A stretch of 43,326 bases of DNA from Clostridiales bacterium (GCA_031263985.1 JAISER010000006.1:1-43326), one strand, 5' to 3'; counted from the first letter of the stretch, positions 8,217 through 16,764 are shown. Notes: a model not told the origin generated them from the letters alone. Program-made: numbers and translations.

Positions 8217-8614
8217 ACCCGTTTGAACTCGTTTACGTTCGGTTCATCTAATCTTTTTGAACGACTTTCATAGATAATCATAGCAAAACCCCGTTAAAAC
8301 GCGGCCGCCTCTCACGGTCTCCGTTTAATAAACCGCGGATTCCTATACCGTCATTATAACAATATATCCTGCAAATGTAAATTATCCGTAATGCCGATAT
8401 GGCTAGTCTAAATAGCATAAGTTTCGACCGCGTTTTTGACAAAAACGTATATATCTCGTCATAATAATAAGCCGCAAAAAAAGATTTTCCGTCTTTTTAA
8501 CTAACCTCAGGGGGCAATCAGTCAGCGTTATATATAAAATACAGGCGCAACAAACTGGTTTATTTTACATTATGTTTAATTTGGAAATCGGTTTCAAAAG
8601 CATCGCGCGGAACC
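8217..8614. other. Intergenic, AT-rich, no gene seen
   Basis: No frame with a ribosome site was found. The stretch holds AT-rich promoter-like DNA (for example TTGACA near 8436 on the plus strand, with no well-spaced -10 box), presumably leader DNA of the decayed lipoprotein unit. Confidence 0.4.
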
Positions 8615-8818
8615 TCATCTCATCAGCAGACGCTTACCCACATCGCTGCGTACAGTGTCTAAAACGCTGTCAAGGCGGTCTTTATATTCTTTCTCCAAAC
8701 CGATGTAATCGACGCCGCTTTCCAGCTCGCTCTCCTCACGCAAGTCTGAACAACCTCCGCTTACGGCCATCATAAGCGCGCATACGGCCGCAAGCGATAT
8801 TTTCCTAAATCTCATCAT
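8615..8818 (-). CDS. Small lipoprotein (67 aa)
   Basis: MMRFRK, a hydrophobic stretch (ISLAAVCALMMAV) and the lipobox VSGGC (Cys23) give a clear lipoprotein signal. The mature 45 residues are highly charged (DLREESELESG, LEKEYKDRLDSVLDTVRSD) and likely helical. The ribosome site GAGGG lies 8 nt before the ATG at 8818. The signal region resembles the two smaller lipoproteins downstream on the same strand (ISL-AVC-A pattern), but the mature part is unrelated in sequence. Function is unknown. Confidence 0.75.
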   Translation of the reverse strand: MMRFRKISLAAVCALMMAVSGGCSDLREESELESGVDYIGLEKEYKDRLDSVLDTVRSDVGKRLLMR

Positions 8819-9037
8819 AGTTTAATCCCTCTTCTCTTTAGTAGTTAAAAATTTAATATTATGAAAGGACGTCGGCGCGCGATCCGGCGCAAACAAGCCA
8901 AGCCTCGCCTAATTTGGGAAAACCGAATATAAGAGTCGAATAAGAGTCAAAAAGCGGCCGATAAAACTCCGCGCCGCGATTTATTATCATTATTCAGATT
9001 CCCTCCCGCCGCCATATAAGTTTTCGCGTCGGATCAG

Positions 9038-9535
9038 CTATTCCTTCGTCCGTTCTTTCATTATTGATCCTTTCGACTCGCTTTCCAACGCGTCCGTCGA
9101 GCCTTCGTTACGGCGCATACTCAAAAGTTTGTCTATTTCTTTAACCGACAACACCGCGGGGCATATGGTGTCTATGCCGAACTCCCGATATACCATTTCC
9201 CTTTCGGGGTCATACAAACGCGCTATCACATGATTTATATGAAAAAGCTCCTTGGCGATTTGAGCGACGAGTATATTCGTATTATCTTTGTTCGTCACGG
9301 AAATAACAGCCTGCGCTTGTTCTATGCCCGCCTCGGTCAGCGCGAAGACCTCCGTCGCGTCGCCCGTTACGGTTATGCCCCCGAAGGACGGGGACAGCTT
9401 ACGAAACGCCTCCTGGCATATGTCTATAATCGTTACGCCTTCGCCGCCGGCTGACAGAGTGTTAGCCAAGTTCGCGCCAAGGCGGCCGCATCCGACTATA
9501 ATCGTATTCCTGTCGCTTATTTTAACGCTTTCCAT
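9038..9535 (-). CDS. Lone RCK_N (TrkA-N) domain protein
   Basis: The protein has 165 residues from ATG 9535. A TTG at 9538, 8 nt after GGAGG, is an equally good start, whereas an upstream in-frame start at 9616 has no ribosome site. Residues of about 11-125 form an RCK_N Rossmann domain with an intact dinucleotide motif (VGCGRLGANLA), an acidic strand end (TIID) and the family segments GDATE and VTNKDNTN. The usual RCK_C domain is missing; instead there is a 40-residue charged tail (LLSMRRNEGSTDALESESKG). It probably senses NAD(H) or ATP and may pair with the nearby TrkA/TrkH, whose own TrkA has a degenerate nucleotide motif. Confidence 0.85.
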   Translation of the reverse strand: MESVKISDRNTIIVGCGRLGANLANTLSAGGEGVTIIDICQEAFRKLSPSFGGITVTGDATEVFALTEAGIEQAQAVISVTNKDNTNILVAQIAKELFHINHVIARLYDPEREMVYREFGIDTICPAVLSVKEIDKLLSMRRNEGSTDALESESKGSIMKERTKE

Positions 9536-9840
9536 CAATGTAAAAACCTCCGTAGCGAGCGGCGTTAAAAAGCGCCTGGAAATAATCCCGGCTGTAATTA
9601 TAGCAATATATCCCATTGCTGTAAATTACCATATATGATAATTACCATCATTTGGCAGCCAGGCCGCCAGCGCTTTTACGCCGAGTTTTTAATGTAGATT
9701 TTATATATCTTATATAAAACTTCGTCAAAATATATATTATTTTTTCATTTTACGCCTTTTTACGCGTCACACGCTGAGCGCTATGCCCAAACGCCGATTG
9801 AATCGACATATTTATTTCTGCCCATGAAAAATGGCCGCTT
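9536..9840. other. Intergenic between RCK protein and histidine kinase
   Basis: No gene seen. AT-rich DNA around 9690-9745 probably contains the promoter of the RCK gene. No strong terminator for the kinase gene was found at its 3' end. Confidence 0.35.
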
Positions 9841-11292
9841 CTACGCGTCGTTAATTTCGCTTTCAAGCGGCTTCCTAAAAAATTCTTTAGCGAGCGGCAG
9901 CGTAAACGTAAAAACGCTTCCTTTACCTTCATCCGAAGCGAGCGTAATCGTTTCGCCATGAGCCTTTATGAACCCGGCCACAATGGATAATCCCAGCCCG
10001 CTTCCACTCCTGTCCTCTCCGCGCGACGCGTCGCTTTTAAAAAACCGTTCAAACACATGCTTGTGATCTTCCGGCTTTATGCCGCGCCCATAATCCTTCA
10101 CCGATACGCAAACCTTTTTATCGCGTATTGTCGTATCGATTTCTATACGTCCGTCCTGTTCTGAAAATTTAACGGCGTTATCCAGCAGGTTGTATATTAC
10201 GCGGCGCATCTTCTCCTCGTCCGCTAAAACCGCAGTGACGTCGTTTGCGAAACTGACGTTGACCGCAATGTTTTTGCTCGTCGCCACGTTTTCGAACATA
10301 AGCGCCGTTTCACGTATAAGCTCGTTTATATCGAACGCGGTTTTATTCAGCTCAAGTTCCCGCATCTTTTCCAAATCTATTATATCATGCGTCAGCTTTG
10401 ACAGTCTGCTCGTCTCGTCCAGCGCTATGTTCAAGTAGCGGCTTTGCTGTTCGGGCGGCACGGCGCCGTCTTGTATGGCTTGCAAAAAGCCTCTTATGGA
10501 CGTAAGCGGCGACCGCAAGTCGTGCGACACGTTGGCTATGAATACGCGCCGTTGCTGTTCTTGTTCGTAGAGGCTTTCGGCCATATTGTTAAGGCTTTCG
10601 GCGAGCTGCCCGACCTCGTCGCGCGACGCGACGCGAAAACGCTTTTCAAAGTCGCCGTCCGCCATAAGCTTCGCCGCCTCGCTCATTTCATGAAGCGGCT
10701 TGGTCATGGTCCTTGACAGCACAAACACCAGTATAGACGCTATCAACGCGGAAACCGCCAAACATATTATCGTCAGCCGCATAGTCTCAGAAACTGTTTT
10801 GCTTATTTCCGGCATGGGCGCGCTTAGCAGCGCCACGCCGCAGATGTACTCGTTTATCACGATGGGATACGCCACGGTCAACACGCTTTCGTCAAATACG
10901 CCGCCGACGCTGCCCACGGCCACAACCGTTTCGCCCAAAAAAGCGTTGTTGAATTCCGGCAGGTCAAAGCGCGCCTTGCCATAAACGGCTATGTCCGGCG
11001 TAACCAACTGTATAACCCTGTTATTATCCACAAACATAAAGCTCGAGTTCAGATATTCATGCAAAACGGATATCTCGCTTCTAAGCTGCGCGACGTTATA
11101 TACGACCACGCCGTCGGAGTACATGCCATAAGTCTCCGAAACGCGCCTGGCCTGCTCTTTAAGCAGGTTTGACTTCTGAGTCATGAAGTAGCCGCTGAAC
11201 ACGTTCGACATTGATATGGCCAATATGACGAAACTGACCGTCAGCGCGCTTATATAAAACGTAAAATGCTTGGCGAAGATGCTCCTAAACAT
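9841..11292 (-). CDS. Membrane sensor histidine kinase (HAMP, HisKA, HATPase)
   Basis: This 483-aa kinase has TM1 at about 10-32, an extracytoplasmic sensor segment of about 140 residues, TM2 at about 171-193, a HAMP domain (about 195-247), and HisKA with phospho-acceptor H257 in SHDLRSP. The HATPase domain has N box NLLDNAVKFS, G1 DYGRGI, an F box (FERFF) and G2 GSGLGLSI. It autophosphorylates and passes phosphate to the response regulator encoded just upstream; the two frames overlap by 8 bp. Domain order and pairing with an OmpR-type regulator resemble PhoR, VanS or ResE. The stimulus cannot be inferred. Confidence 0.95.
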   Translation of the reverse strand: MFRSIFAKHFTFYISALTVSFVILAISMSNVFSGYFMTQKSNLLKEQARRVSETYGMYSDGVVVYNVAQLRSEISVLHEYLNSSFMFVDNNRVIQLVTPDIAVYGKARFDLPEFNNAFLGETVVAVGSVGGVFDESVLTVAYPIVINEYICGVALLSAPMPEISKTVSETMRLTIICLAVSALIASILVFVLSRTMTKPLHEMSEAAKLMADGDFEKRFRVASRDEVGQLAESLNNMAESLYEQEQQRRVFIANVSHDLRSPLTSIRGFLQAIQDGAVPPEQQSRYLNIALDETSRLSKLTHDIIDLEKMRELELNKTAFDINELIRETALMFENVATSKNIAVNVSFANDVTAVLADEEKMRRVIYNLLDNAVKFSEQDGRIEIDTTIRDKKVCVSVKDYGRGIKPEDHKHVFERFFKSDASRGEDRSGSGLGLSIVAGFIKAHGETITLASDEGKGSVFTFTLPLAKEFFRKPLESEINDA

Positions 11293-11986
11293 TTTTTTTC
11301 ACCTCAAATTTATATCCCACTCCCCAAACCGTCTTTATGCCCCACTCGTCGTCGAACGACATCTTCTCGCGCAGCCTTTTCACATGTACGTCAACCGTTC
11401 TTGTGTCTCCTATAAATTCATACCCCCATATGCGGTCAAGCAATTGCTCTCTTGTAAAAACGCGGTTCGGGGCGCTCGACAAAAAAAACAGCAGCTCAAA
11501 TTCTTTCGGCGGCAAATCCATTTCCTTGCCATGATACGTTATAGTGTATGTAACCGGGTTTACGACAAGGTTTTTAAAAACAATGCGCTTATCGGCGTCG
11601 GTGTCGGACGCGTTTTTTTCATAGCGCCTTAAGACAGCCTTTACGCGCGCGACAAGCTCTTTGACATCGAACGGCTTCACAATGTAATCGTCGGCGCCAA
11701 GCTCGAGTCCAAGCACTTTGTCAAACGTCTCGCCCTTCGCGGTGATCATGATTATAGGCAAATCGCTCATTTTTCGTATTTCGCCGCACACTTGATAGCC
11801 GTCCATCTCGGGCAGCATCAAGTCTAAAAGCGTCAGATCAGGAGAATAAACGGAAAATTCCTTAAGCGCCTTTTTGCCGCTTAAAGCCGTTCTCGTTTCG
11901 TACCCTTCCTTATTCATGTACAGAGCTATCAGTTCGCAAATATTGGGATCGTCGTCCACAATCAGTATTTTTTTCTCGTTCATCAA
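11285..11986 (-). CDS. OmpR/PhoB-family response regulator
   Basis: This 233-aa regulator has a receiver domain (about 5-120) with acidic pair D11/D12, phospho-acceptor D55 (LLDLMLPEMDG), T82 and K104 (YIVKPFD). A winged-helix DNA-binding domain follows (about 135-230, with KEFELLFFL, FTREQLLDRIWGYEF and RTVDVHVKRLREK). It is the cognate partner of the kinase that follows with an 8-bp overlap. Its own promoter region contains a spaced inverted repeat (12052-12096) that could be an autoregulatory site. Confidence 0.96.
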   Translation of the reverse strand: MMNEKKILIVDDDPNICELIALYMNKEGYETRTALSGKKALKEFSVYSPDLTLLDLMLPEMDGYQVCGEIRKMSDLPIIMITAKGETFDKVLGLELGADDYIVKPFDVKELVARVKAVLRRYEKNASDTDADKRIVFKNLVVNPVTYTITYHGKEMDLPPKEFELLFFLSSAPNRVFTREQLLDRIWGYEFIGDTRTVDVHVKRLREKMSFDDEWGIKTVWGVGYKFEVKKNV

Positions 11987-12051
11987 ACCGCATCCCCCGT
12001 CGACCGTCGAATCCGCGGCGCCATTTTTTTGATTTTCGCACGATAACTTTA

Positions 12052-12096
12052 AAATGTAAATGTCTAGCTCAATTTATTCACATTAATTTTACATTT
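12052..12096. promoter_or_regulatory. Inverted repeat upstream of the response regulator
   Basis: AAATGTAAA (12052-12060) and TTTACATTT (12088-12096) form a 9-bp perfect inverted repeat, 66-110 bp upstream of the regulator start. A related AAATGTAAA is near 8373. The spacing is unusual for OmpR-type direct repeats, so binding by this regulator is only a guess. Confidence 0.35.
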
Positions 12097-12191
12097 GCGC
12101 CTTGATTATTAATACCTCACTCAGTCTAAGAGCCTGTTTAATATCTACATTTCGCGTCTTTTCGGGAGAGGTCAAGTATAAATCTTCGCTC

Positions 12192-12244
12192 AAAAAAAAG
12201 AAAACGACGTGAAAGCTTACGCTTTTTCGCGCCGTTTTCTTTTT
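12192..12244 (-). terminator. Terminator of veg
   Basis: On the minus strand, GAAAACGGCGCGAAAAAGC and GCTTTCACGTCGTTTTC pair imperfectly around a short loop and are followed by CTTTTTTTT. It begins a few bases after the veg stop codon. Confidence 0.8.
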
Positions 12245-12250
12245 CGCTTT

Positions 12251-12493
12251 TTAATCGCAAAGAGTAATTTCAACCGAATTCGTTAAAACGTCAGTATAGC
12301 TAAACGACAATTTCCTCGAGGGCTCCTTGCCGTCATATAGTTGAACAGTAAAAATACTCGGATATACGCTTGAAATAACGCCAACGTTTACAGTTGACTT
12401 ATTTTTACCCTTGTTAGACTCAAGACGCACCCTGCTACCCAGAAATTTTTCAATGTCCTGTTTGACGATCGTAACGTCGTTTCTCAAATACAT
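12251..12493 (-). CDS. veg: Veg family protein
   Basis: This 80-aa protein matches the Veg family (formerly DUF1021): an N-terminal helix ending in IEKFLGSRVRLESNKGKNKS, then VGVISSVYPSIFTVQLYD and SFSYTDVLTNSVEI, the conserved SH3-like barrel strands. In Bacillus subtilis Veg stimulates biofilm-matrix genes by opposing SinR, and its gene is conserved near sporulation and wall genes. Length is the family norm (80-90). The ribosome site AAGGTGGGTGG is strong and a good terminator follows, so it is a single-gene transcript. Confidence 0.9.
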   Translation of the reverse strand: MYLRNDVTIVKQDIEKFLGSRVRLESNKGKNKSTVNVGVISSVYPSIFTVQLYDGKEPSRKLSFSYTDVLTNSVEITLCD

Positions 12494-12594
12494 AAAAAAC
12501 CACCCACCTTAACAGACTAAAAAAGCGCTTCGACGCGTATCGAAAAAAATCCCTCTTCCATAACATTCAGTCGTACAAGCCAAAAAACCGTCCG

Positions 12595-12900
12595 TTGAAA
12601 CAATCAATTAGTCAATTTTTAAAGAATCTTACAGATAATGTTCATTATACCATAAATTTTAAAGGTGTCAATTATATCGTGTCTAAAAAAGCATGTCAAT
12701 ACGGTAATTTTAGAGTTCAAGCGTTTGTGAATTGTAAAAAATATCCAATAAAAGCTAAAGCCATCCTCATCTTTCACTAAATTAAACGAATATTTCCAGC
12801 GTTTGTCGGCTATTACGCCGAATTTATTTTCTATGTCAATGGTAATATCGCCCATAACGACACATTGAATCTATGATAATTTCTTTGGATATTTTCTCAA
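12595..12900. other. AT-rich island with two doubtful short frames
   Basis: The composition is much lower in G+C than the neighbours. Two overlapping frames exist: plus 12595-12780 (TTG start, 61 codons) and minus 12619-12855 (ATG start, 78 codons, beginning MGDITIDIENKFGV). Neither has a ribosome site and neither is recognised. The minus frame begins like a real protein but turns into low-complexity Ile/Phe/Cys codons. This may be a remnant of transferred DNA. Confidence 0.3.
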
Positions 12901-12927
12901 ACGCGTGAGGCGGGCAGTTTAAAAGAT

Positions 12928-13449
12928 CTAAAAGATTTTGAACTCATTCAACGGAAACCATTTGGCTATGATCTTACCCGTTATATCGTCGGCGGCCACC
13001 GGGCCGACCGTCCTGCTGTCATAGCTTACGCCGCGGTTGTCGCCCAGCGTGAAATATTCATTTTCTTTCAATACTATATCGATTTCGCCGTCTGTTGTAT
13101 TATCTCCCAAAAATGGCTCGTCTAACACGTCTCCGTTCAAATAGACGTCTCCGTCGGAAATAGTCACGCGGTCACCCGGCAGACCCACTACCCTTTTCAC
13201 GATCGTCTCATCTCCACCGCCCAAAAAAGGAGCTTTATAAACGATCAGGTCGTTTCGGTCTATATCGTTTAGAAACACGGATATTTTAGATACGACCACC
13301 CTGTCGCCGTCGCGCAACGCCGGCTCCATTGAACCGCCGCTGATAACGAACGGGCGGCACGCGACATAAAGTATCAAAGACGCGACGATGGCGCAAAAAA
13401 TCGTTTCCACCGCGTCACGCGGATTCCTGCTTTTCACGTTTAAGTTCAT
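12928..13449 (-). CDS. lepB: Signal peptidase I (type I leader peptidase)
   Basis: This 173-aa serine protease of the S26 family has one N-terminal transmembrane helix (about 14-32). The nucleophile S40 lies in SGGSMEPALRDGDRV, the general base K85 in ETIVKRVVGLPGD, and box E is GDNRGVSYDSRTVGPV. It removes signal peptides from exported proteins on the outer face of the membrane. The length is typical of Gram-positive SipS-type enzymes. GGAAGG directly abuts the ATG at 13449, which is too close; GTG at codon 5 is another possible start. Confidence 0.95.
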   Translation of the reverse strand: MNLNVKSRNPRDAVETIFCAIVASLILYVACRPFVISGGSMEPALRDGDRVVVSKISVFLNDIDRNDLIVYKAPFLGGGDETIVKRVVGLPGDRVTISDGDVYLNGDVLDEPFLGDNTTDGEIDIVLKENEYFTLGDNRGVSYDSRTVGPVAADDITGKIIAKWFPLNEFKIF

Positions 13450-13504
13450 CCTTCCGGCGTAACGCGCCTTCTTCTTCGCCGATACGCTGTCACAATTCGC
13501 TCAT

Positions 13505-14419
13505 TTATAAAATATGCTCGTCAATCACATTTACGAGTTTCGCTATCTCAGGTTTAAAGACTTGCGCGGTAGCGCCGATCTCCTCACCCTTTACGCGCAT
13601 GTTTTCGCCGACCAAAGACGAAAATATTATTACGGGCAATTTATTAAGCTTTTCGTCAGAGCGTATGAGTTTAATGAGCTTATGCCCATCCATACGCGGC
13701 ATTTCTATATCAGTCACAACTATGGCCGCGTAGCCGGATATGTCGCCGCCCATCTCTTTATATCCCAAAAGCAGATTCCAAGCCTCTTCTCCGTTTGAAC
13801 AGCGCGTAACATTGGAAAATCCGGCGCTGTTCAGCGCCTTCAATATCGCTTCGCTTAAAAACGGCGAGTCTTCCGCGACAAGTATAGGTTTGTCAGACCG
13901 CTCCCGTCCGCTGAGCGCGCTGACGTCCTCCGGCCTTATGCCGCTTCGCGGGCTTATATCCATAATGATCTTCTCAAAATCAACGATAGCTATCAGCCTG
14001 TCCTTAAATCGCGTCACGCCTATTACAAGCCCTTCGTCGCCCCCGTAAAGCGAACAGTCGAGCGCGTCTATATCCGACCATGAGATTTTATGGATAGCCT
14101 CTACGGAATGCACATGGAACGCGAAATTTACATTGTTGAAATTCGTTATCAAAAACACATCGCGGCGTTCGGCGCCGGAAGGCGGCAGCTTCATGTAACC
14201 GGCCAGGTCCACCGCCGTCAATATAATGTCGCGCGGCTTAAAAACGCCCTCAATGTATGGGTTGGAATTTGGCAGAGGAGTTACTTCACTATATTGCATA
14301 AGCTCTATCACTTTAGCGACATTTATGCCGAAAAAGCCGCCGCCCACGGTAAATTCCATAATTTCAAGCTCTTTCGCCTCGTCTTCAAAGAGTATGCCGT
14401 CTTTTTTGTCGCTTCCCAA
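13505..14419 (-). CDS. cheV: CheV: CheW-like coupling domain fused to a receiver domain
   Basis: In this 304-aa chemotaxis protein, residues of about 18-155 form a CheW-like domain (FTVGGGFFGINVAKVIEL, VTPLPNSNPYIEGVFKPRD) that couples chemoreceptors to CheA. Residues of about 177-304 form a receiver domain with D184, phospho-acceptor D237 (VTDIEMPRMDG) and a conserved Lys in VFKPE. In B. subtilis, phosphorylated CheV serves adaptation. No flagellar or other che gene lies in this window. The start is TTG at 14419, 9 nt after AAGGAGGG, which decides it. Confidence 0.93.
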   Translation of the reverse strand: MGSDKKDGILFEDEAKELEIMEFTVGGGFFGINVAKVIELMQYSEVTPLPNSNPYIEGVFKPRDIILTAVDLAGYMKLPPSGAERRDVFLITNFNNVNFAFHVHSVEAIHKISWSDIDALDCSLYGGDEGLVIGVTRFKDRLIAIVDFEKIIMDISPRSGIRPEDVSALSGRERSDKPILVAEDSPFLSEAILKALNSAGFSNVTRCSNGEEAWNLLLGYKEMGGDISGYAAIVVTDIEMPRMDGHKLIKLIRSDEKLNKLPVIIFSSLVGENMRVKGEEIGATAQVFKPEIAKLVNVIDEHIL

Positions 14420-14555
14420 TTAAAGAAACCCTCCTTAAAGAGCGGTCGCGGCGCGCGCCGCCGTTCTTTTTCGATTATAAAGCTTTTCCAATAATATCCG
14501 CAAGCGTTTTTTTGTCAAAAAACAACTTATCTCGAAGTTTCACGGATAGCCTCAT

Positions 14556-14684
14556 TAGACCTGTCCCGGAATCTGACTTCGACGGATTCACGAATGGATT
14601 TTTCGCAACGCAAGGATTTCGCCAACGCCGCATTGTGGAAAATCCGCCGCGCGGACGCCGGAGTCAAATTTCGAGACAGGTCTA
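14556..14684 (+). repeat. Family B element
   Basis: A 129-bp element bounded by TAGACCTGTC...GACAGGTCTA. The inside matches the copy at 23925-24051, including CGGATTCA(C/T)GA, CGCATTGTG and CCGCCGCGCGGACGCCGGAGT. No coding frame is conserved. It looks like a miniature inverted-repeat element. Confidence 0.8.
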
Positions 14685-14771
14685 TTACATATTTTTAGCT
14701 AATATTAAATTTTTTAGCCGTTTTTTCAATATATAACGCGAAACAGCGCGACTTGATTTTAAGCGCGCCGT

Positions 14772-14837
14772 TTAGGACTCGTCAAACAATATCTTGATGT
14801 TTTTCATTTGTCCTTTCGCATTGTCGTCAATCGCCAT
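14772..14837 (-). CDS. Doubtful 21-codon frame
   Basis: ATG at 14837 lies 10 nt after AAGGAG and opens a frame encoding MAIDDNAKGQMKNI and a short acidic end. The frame stays open upstream of the ATG without a start, so it may equally be the surviving end of a lost gene. It is not recognised. Confidence 0.2.
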   Translation of the reverse strand: MAIDDNAKGQMKNIKILFDES

Positions 14838-14945
14838 ACCGGCATATCTCCTTCCTCCGCCTTGCCTGACGATGAAATCGCGGCGTTAAATTCCATCAAT
14901 TCTCAGTATGATAAAGTATAGCGGAAAATGATCCGAAAAGACACA

Positions 14946-14970
14946 AAAGCGAAATTTTGAACAGGCTCCA
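14946..14970 (-). repeat. Solo right end of family C
   Basis: AAAGCGAAATTTTGAACAGG followed by CTCC matches the right terminal region of family C elements (compare 23772-23798, 25191-25215 and 30265-30298). No left end was found nearby. Confidence 0.5.
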
Positions 14971-14990
14971 AGCCCTACTGTGGGCGCGAC

Positions 14991-15023
14991 AAAAAAAAGA
15001 CAAAGTCCTTCGCTTTGTCTTTT
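14991..15023 (-). terminator. Terminator of the SH3/NlpC-P60 gene
   Basis: On the minus strand AAAAGACAAAG pairs perfectly with CTTTGTCTTTT around a 7-nt loop, and the transcript ends in a run of eight U. It lies just after the stop at 15032. Confidence 0.85.
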
Positions 15024-15031
15024 CGTCACGC

Positions 15032-16171
15032 TTAGAATACCCGCCTAGCCGACACGAACGTATTGAAGTTAGAAGAGTAAGAAACCCCTCTGCCTTTCGA
15101 TTCGGTCGAATGGATATAGCGTCCGTCGCCTATATATATAGCCACATGCGATATCACGGAGCCGTTCGCGCTAAACAGCAGCAAATCGCCCTTTTGCAGT
15201 TCCGACCGCGGCGTCGGGCTTCCGTTGTTAGCCATATCCCTCGAGCTTCTGCCCAAATTAACGTCGAAGTTACGCATCACCGAATATACGAACCCTGAAC
15301 AGTCCACGCCTTTATTTAAATCCACGCCGCCGTAGCGATATGGCGTGCCTAAAAACCGTTCCGCGTAGCTTATTATTTGCGCCGCCATCTCATCACGGCT
15401 TGACTGCGCGGCGCTTTCCTCCGTAAATTCCGCTTTGGCATAGCCTTCTTCGCCGTTATAAGCGACCTTAACCCATTCGCCGCGCTTTTCGATGACGCGC
15501 ACGACCGTTCCGAACGGCAGCGCCGCCTGTACGCTCGAGTCCTGCGAGGGTTCTTTCCTTAGGTTAACGCCATCATACGGCGTCACTCGAACATAAGCCG
15601 CATCCGTCGCTTGTTCCGCCGCTTCCGGCGGCTGTGAATTCTCGCTTTCCGAAACGGCGGATTTTTCACCGGCGGCGACGTTAATCACCAGCGTCCGCCC
15701 ATCTTCCTCCTCTGGCGCGGCTTCCGGCGCGTCAATAAAATCCCCGCGTATATAAGCCGTCGAGCCGTTATACTGAATAGCTCGCCAATCTCCGTTCAAG
15801 GCGCCCGTCGCGTAATAGTCGCCTTTTTGGGCTTTCCCAATGGCTTTCCCGTCGACTGACGCCGCGTCTCTTATGTTCACGTCCATATCCGTCACAATTC
15901 CGTAATTATTTTTTATAGTTACGTATTGTTTTGATATAAATACCTCGTTTTTATCATCTATGTCCACTTTATAAAAATCGCCTTTTTCACCGTAAACGAC
16001 GACGTCTTTCCCTTTTTCGGCCTTTGTCGCGACGGCGGATGAGACGCTCGCGAACGAACGAACGTTTACGCTCTGGTCGTTTACGACGCCGTCAACCTTC
16101 GCCATAGCCGTCCGCGGCGACAGCGCCGCCAGAGACATTAAGATCACGAAACAAGAGCGCTTAGCGTTCAT
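15032..16171 (-). CDS. Secreted SH3-domain NlpC/P60 peptidoglycan hydrolase
   Basis: A 379-aa exported protein with a signal peptide (about 1-24, ending RTAMA). Three bacterial SH3-like repeats follow at about 28-87, 92-148 and 192-250, each with the VNVR or VNLR start. The linker at about 150-185 is acidic. An NlpC/P60 catalytic domain covers about 262-379 with C291 (VDCSGFV), H342 (ISHVAIYIGDG) and H354. It should cleave stem peptides in the wall, the SH3 repeats giving wall attachment. A consensus sigma-A promoter lies 49 bp upstream of the start and a terminator follows, so it is a single-gene transcript. GGAGGTG precedes the ATG. Confidence 0.93.
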   Translation of the reverse strand: MNAKRSCFVILMSLAALSPRTAMAKVDGVVNDQSVNVRSFASVSSAVATKAEKGKDVVVYGEKGDFYKVDIDDKNEVFISKQYVTIKNNYGIVTDMDVNIRDAASVDGKAIGKAQKGDYYATGALNGDWRAIQYNGSTAYIRGDFIDAPEAAPEEEDGRTLVINVAAGEKSAVSESENSQPPEAAEQATDAAYVRVTPYDGVNLRKEPSQDSSVQAALPFGTVVRVIEKRGEWVKVAYNGEEGYAKAEFTEESAAQSSRDEMAAQIISYAERFLGTPYRYGGVDLNKGVDCSGFVYSVMRNFDVNLGRSSRDMANNGSPTPRSELQKGDLLLFSANGSVISHVAIYIGDGRYIHSTESKGRGVSYSSNFNTFVSARRVF

Positions 16172-16219
16172 AATTTATTACGCACCTCCGCAAAATTGTT
16201 ACGTAATTATTACAGAGGT

Positions 16220-16248
16220 ATTATATAAATATATAGCGCCTTTGTCAA
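16220..16248 (-). promoter_or_regulatory. Consensus sigma-A promoter for the NlpC/P60 gene
   Basis: On the minus strand TTGACA (16248-16243), a 17-nt spacer and TATAAT (16225-16220) match the consensus perfectly, upstream of the gene starting at 16171. Confidence 0.85.
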
Positions 16249-16338
16249 TAACTGTTTTTGAATTTGTCGCTTACAAAGATAAAGTATAATATATATGATT
16301 ACAAATAAACATATATGCCTAAAATATCTATATTAGCG

Positions 16339-16755
16339 TTATCGCAATTTTTTTATAAAATGTTGGATCGAATCCCCGCCAGGCTTGCTCACCTTCCAGC
16401 CTATATTTACGTTATCTTCCACGTAACGCGGAATAATATGCATATGAAAATGAAAGACCGTTTGTCCGGCGGCCGCTCCGCTGTTTTGCAAAACGTTCAG
16501 CCCGTCGCAGTTCAGCGCGTTTTTTATCTTTTTGGCGTAACGCGCGACCAGCTTGAACATCGCGGCGCCCTCTTCCTCGTCCAGCTCGAAAATGTCGTCA
16601 ACGTGCTTTTTAGGTATGATAAGCGCGTGGCCAAGACTCGACGGGAAAGCGTCAAGAATTATTATGAAAGAGTCATCTTCATACAACTTGTCGGATGGCA
16701 GCTCGCCCGACGCTATGCGGCAAAAAAGGCAGTCCATGTCATCGCCCGCTTTCAT
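16339..16755 (-). CDS. HIT family (Hint-like) nucleotide hydrolase
   Basis: This 138-aa protein has the histidine triad motif HFHMHIIPR (H102, H104, H106) and the N-terminal CLFCRIASGELP segment, whose Cys pair binds zinc in many Hint proteins. The family hydrolyses purine-nucleoside phosphoramidates and acyl-adenylates in the cytoplasm. The ATG at 16755 lies 14 nt after AGGAG; a second ATG at codon 7 (MDCLFCRI) fits the usual family N-terminus and may be the real start. It follows the aminotransferase gene closely on the same strand (9 bp), so the two are likely co-transcribed. Confidence 0.93.
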   Translation of the reverse strand: MKAGDDMDCLFCRIASGELPSDKLYEDDSFIIILDAFPSSLGHALIIPKKHVDDIFELDEEEGAAMFKLVARYAKKIKNALNCDGLNVLQNSGAAAGQTVFHFHMHIIPRYVEDNVNIGWKVSKPGGDSIQHFIKKLR

Positions 16756-16764
16756 ATTTTTTCG

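Noticed and set aside
9536-9616. N-terminal extension of the lone RCK_N protein
   Set aside because: The upstream ATG at 9616 has no ribosome site, while GGAGG sits just ahead of 9538/9535.
12619-12855. 78-codon minus-strand gene
   Set aside because: No ribosome site, degenerate Ile/Phe-rich end and no family recognised; kept only as part of an AT-rich region.
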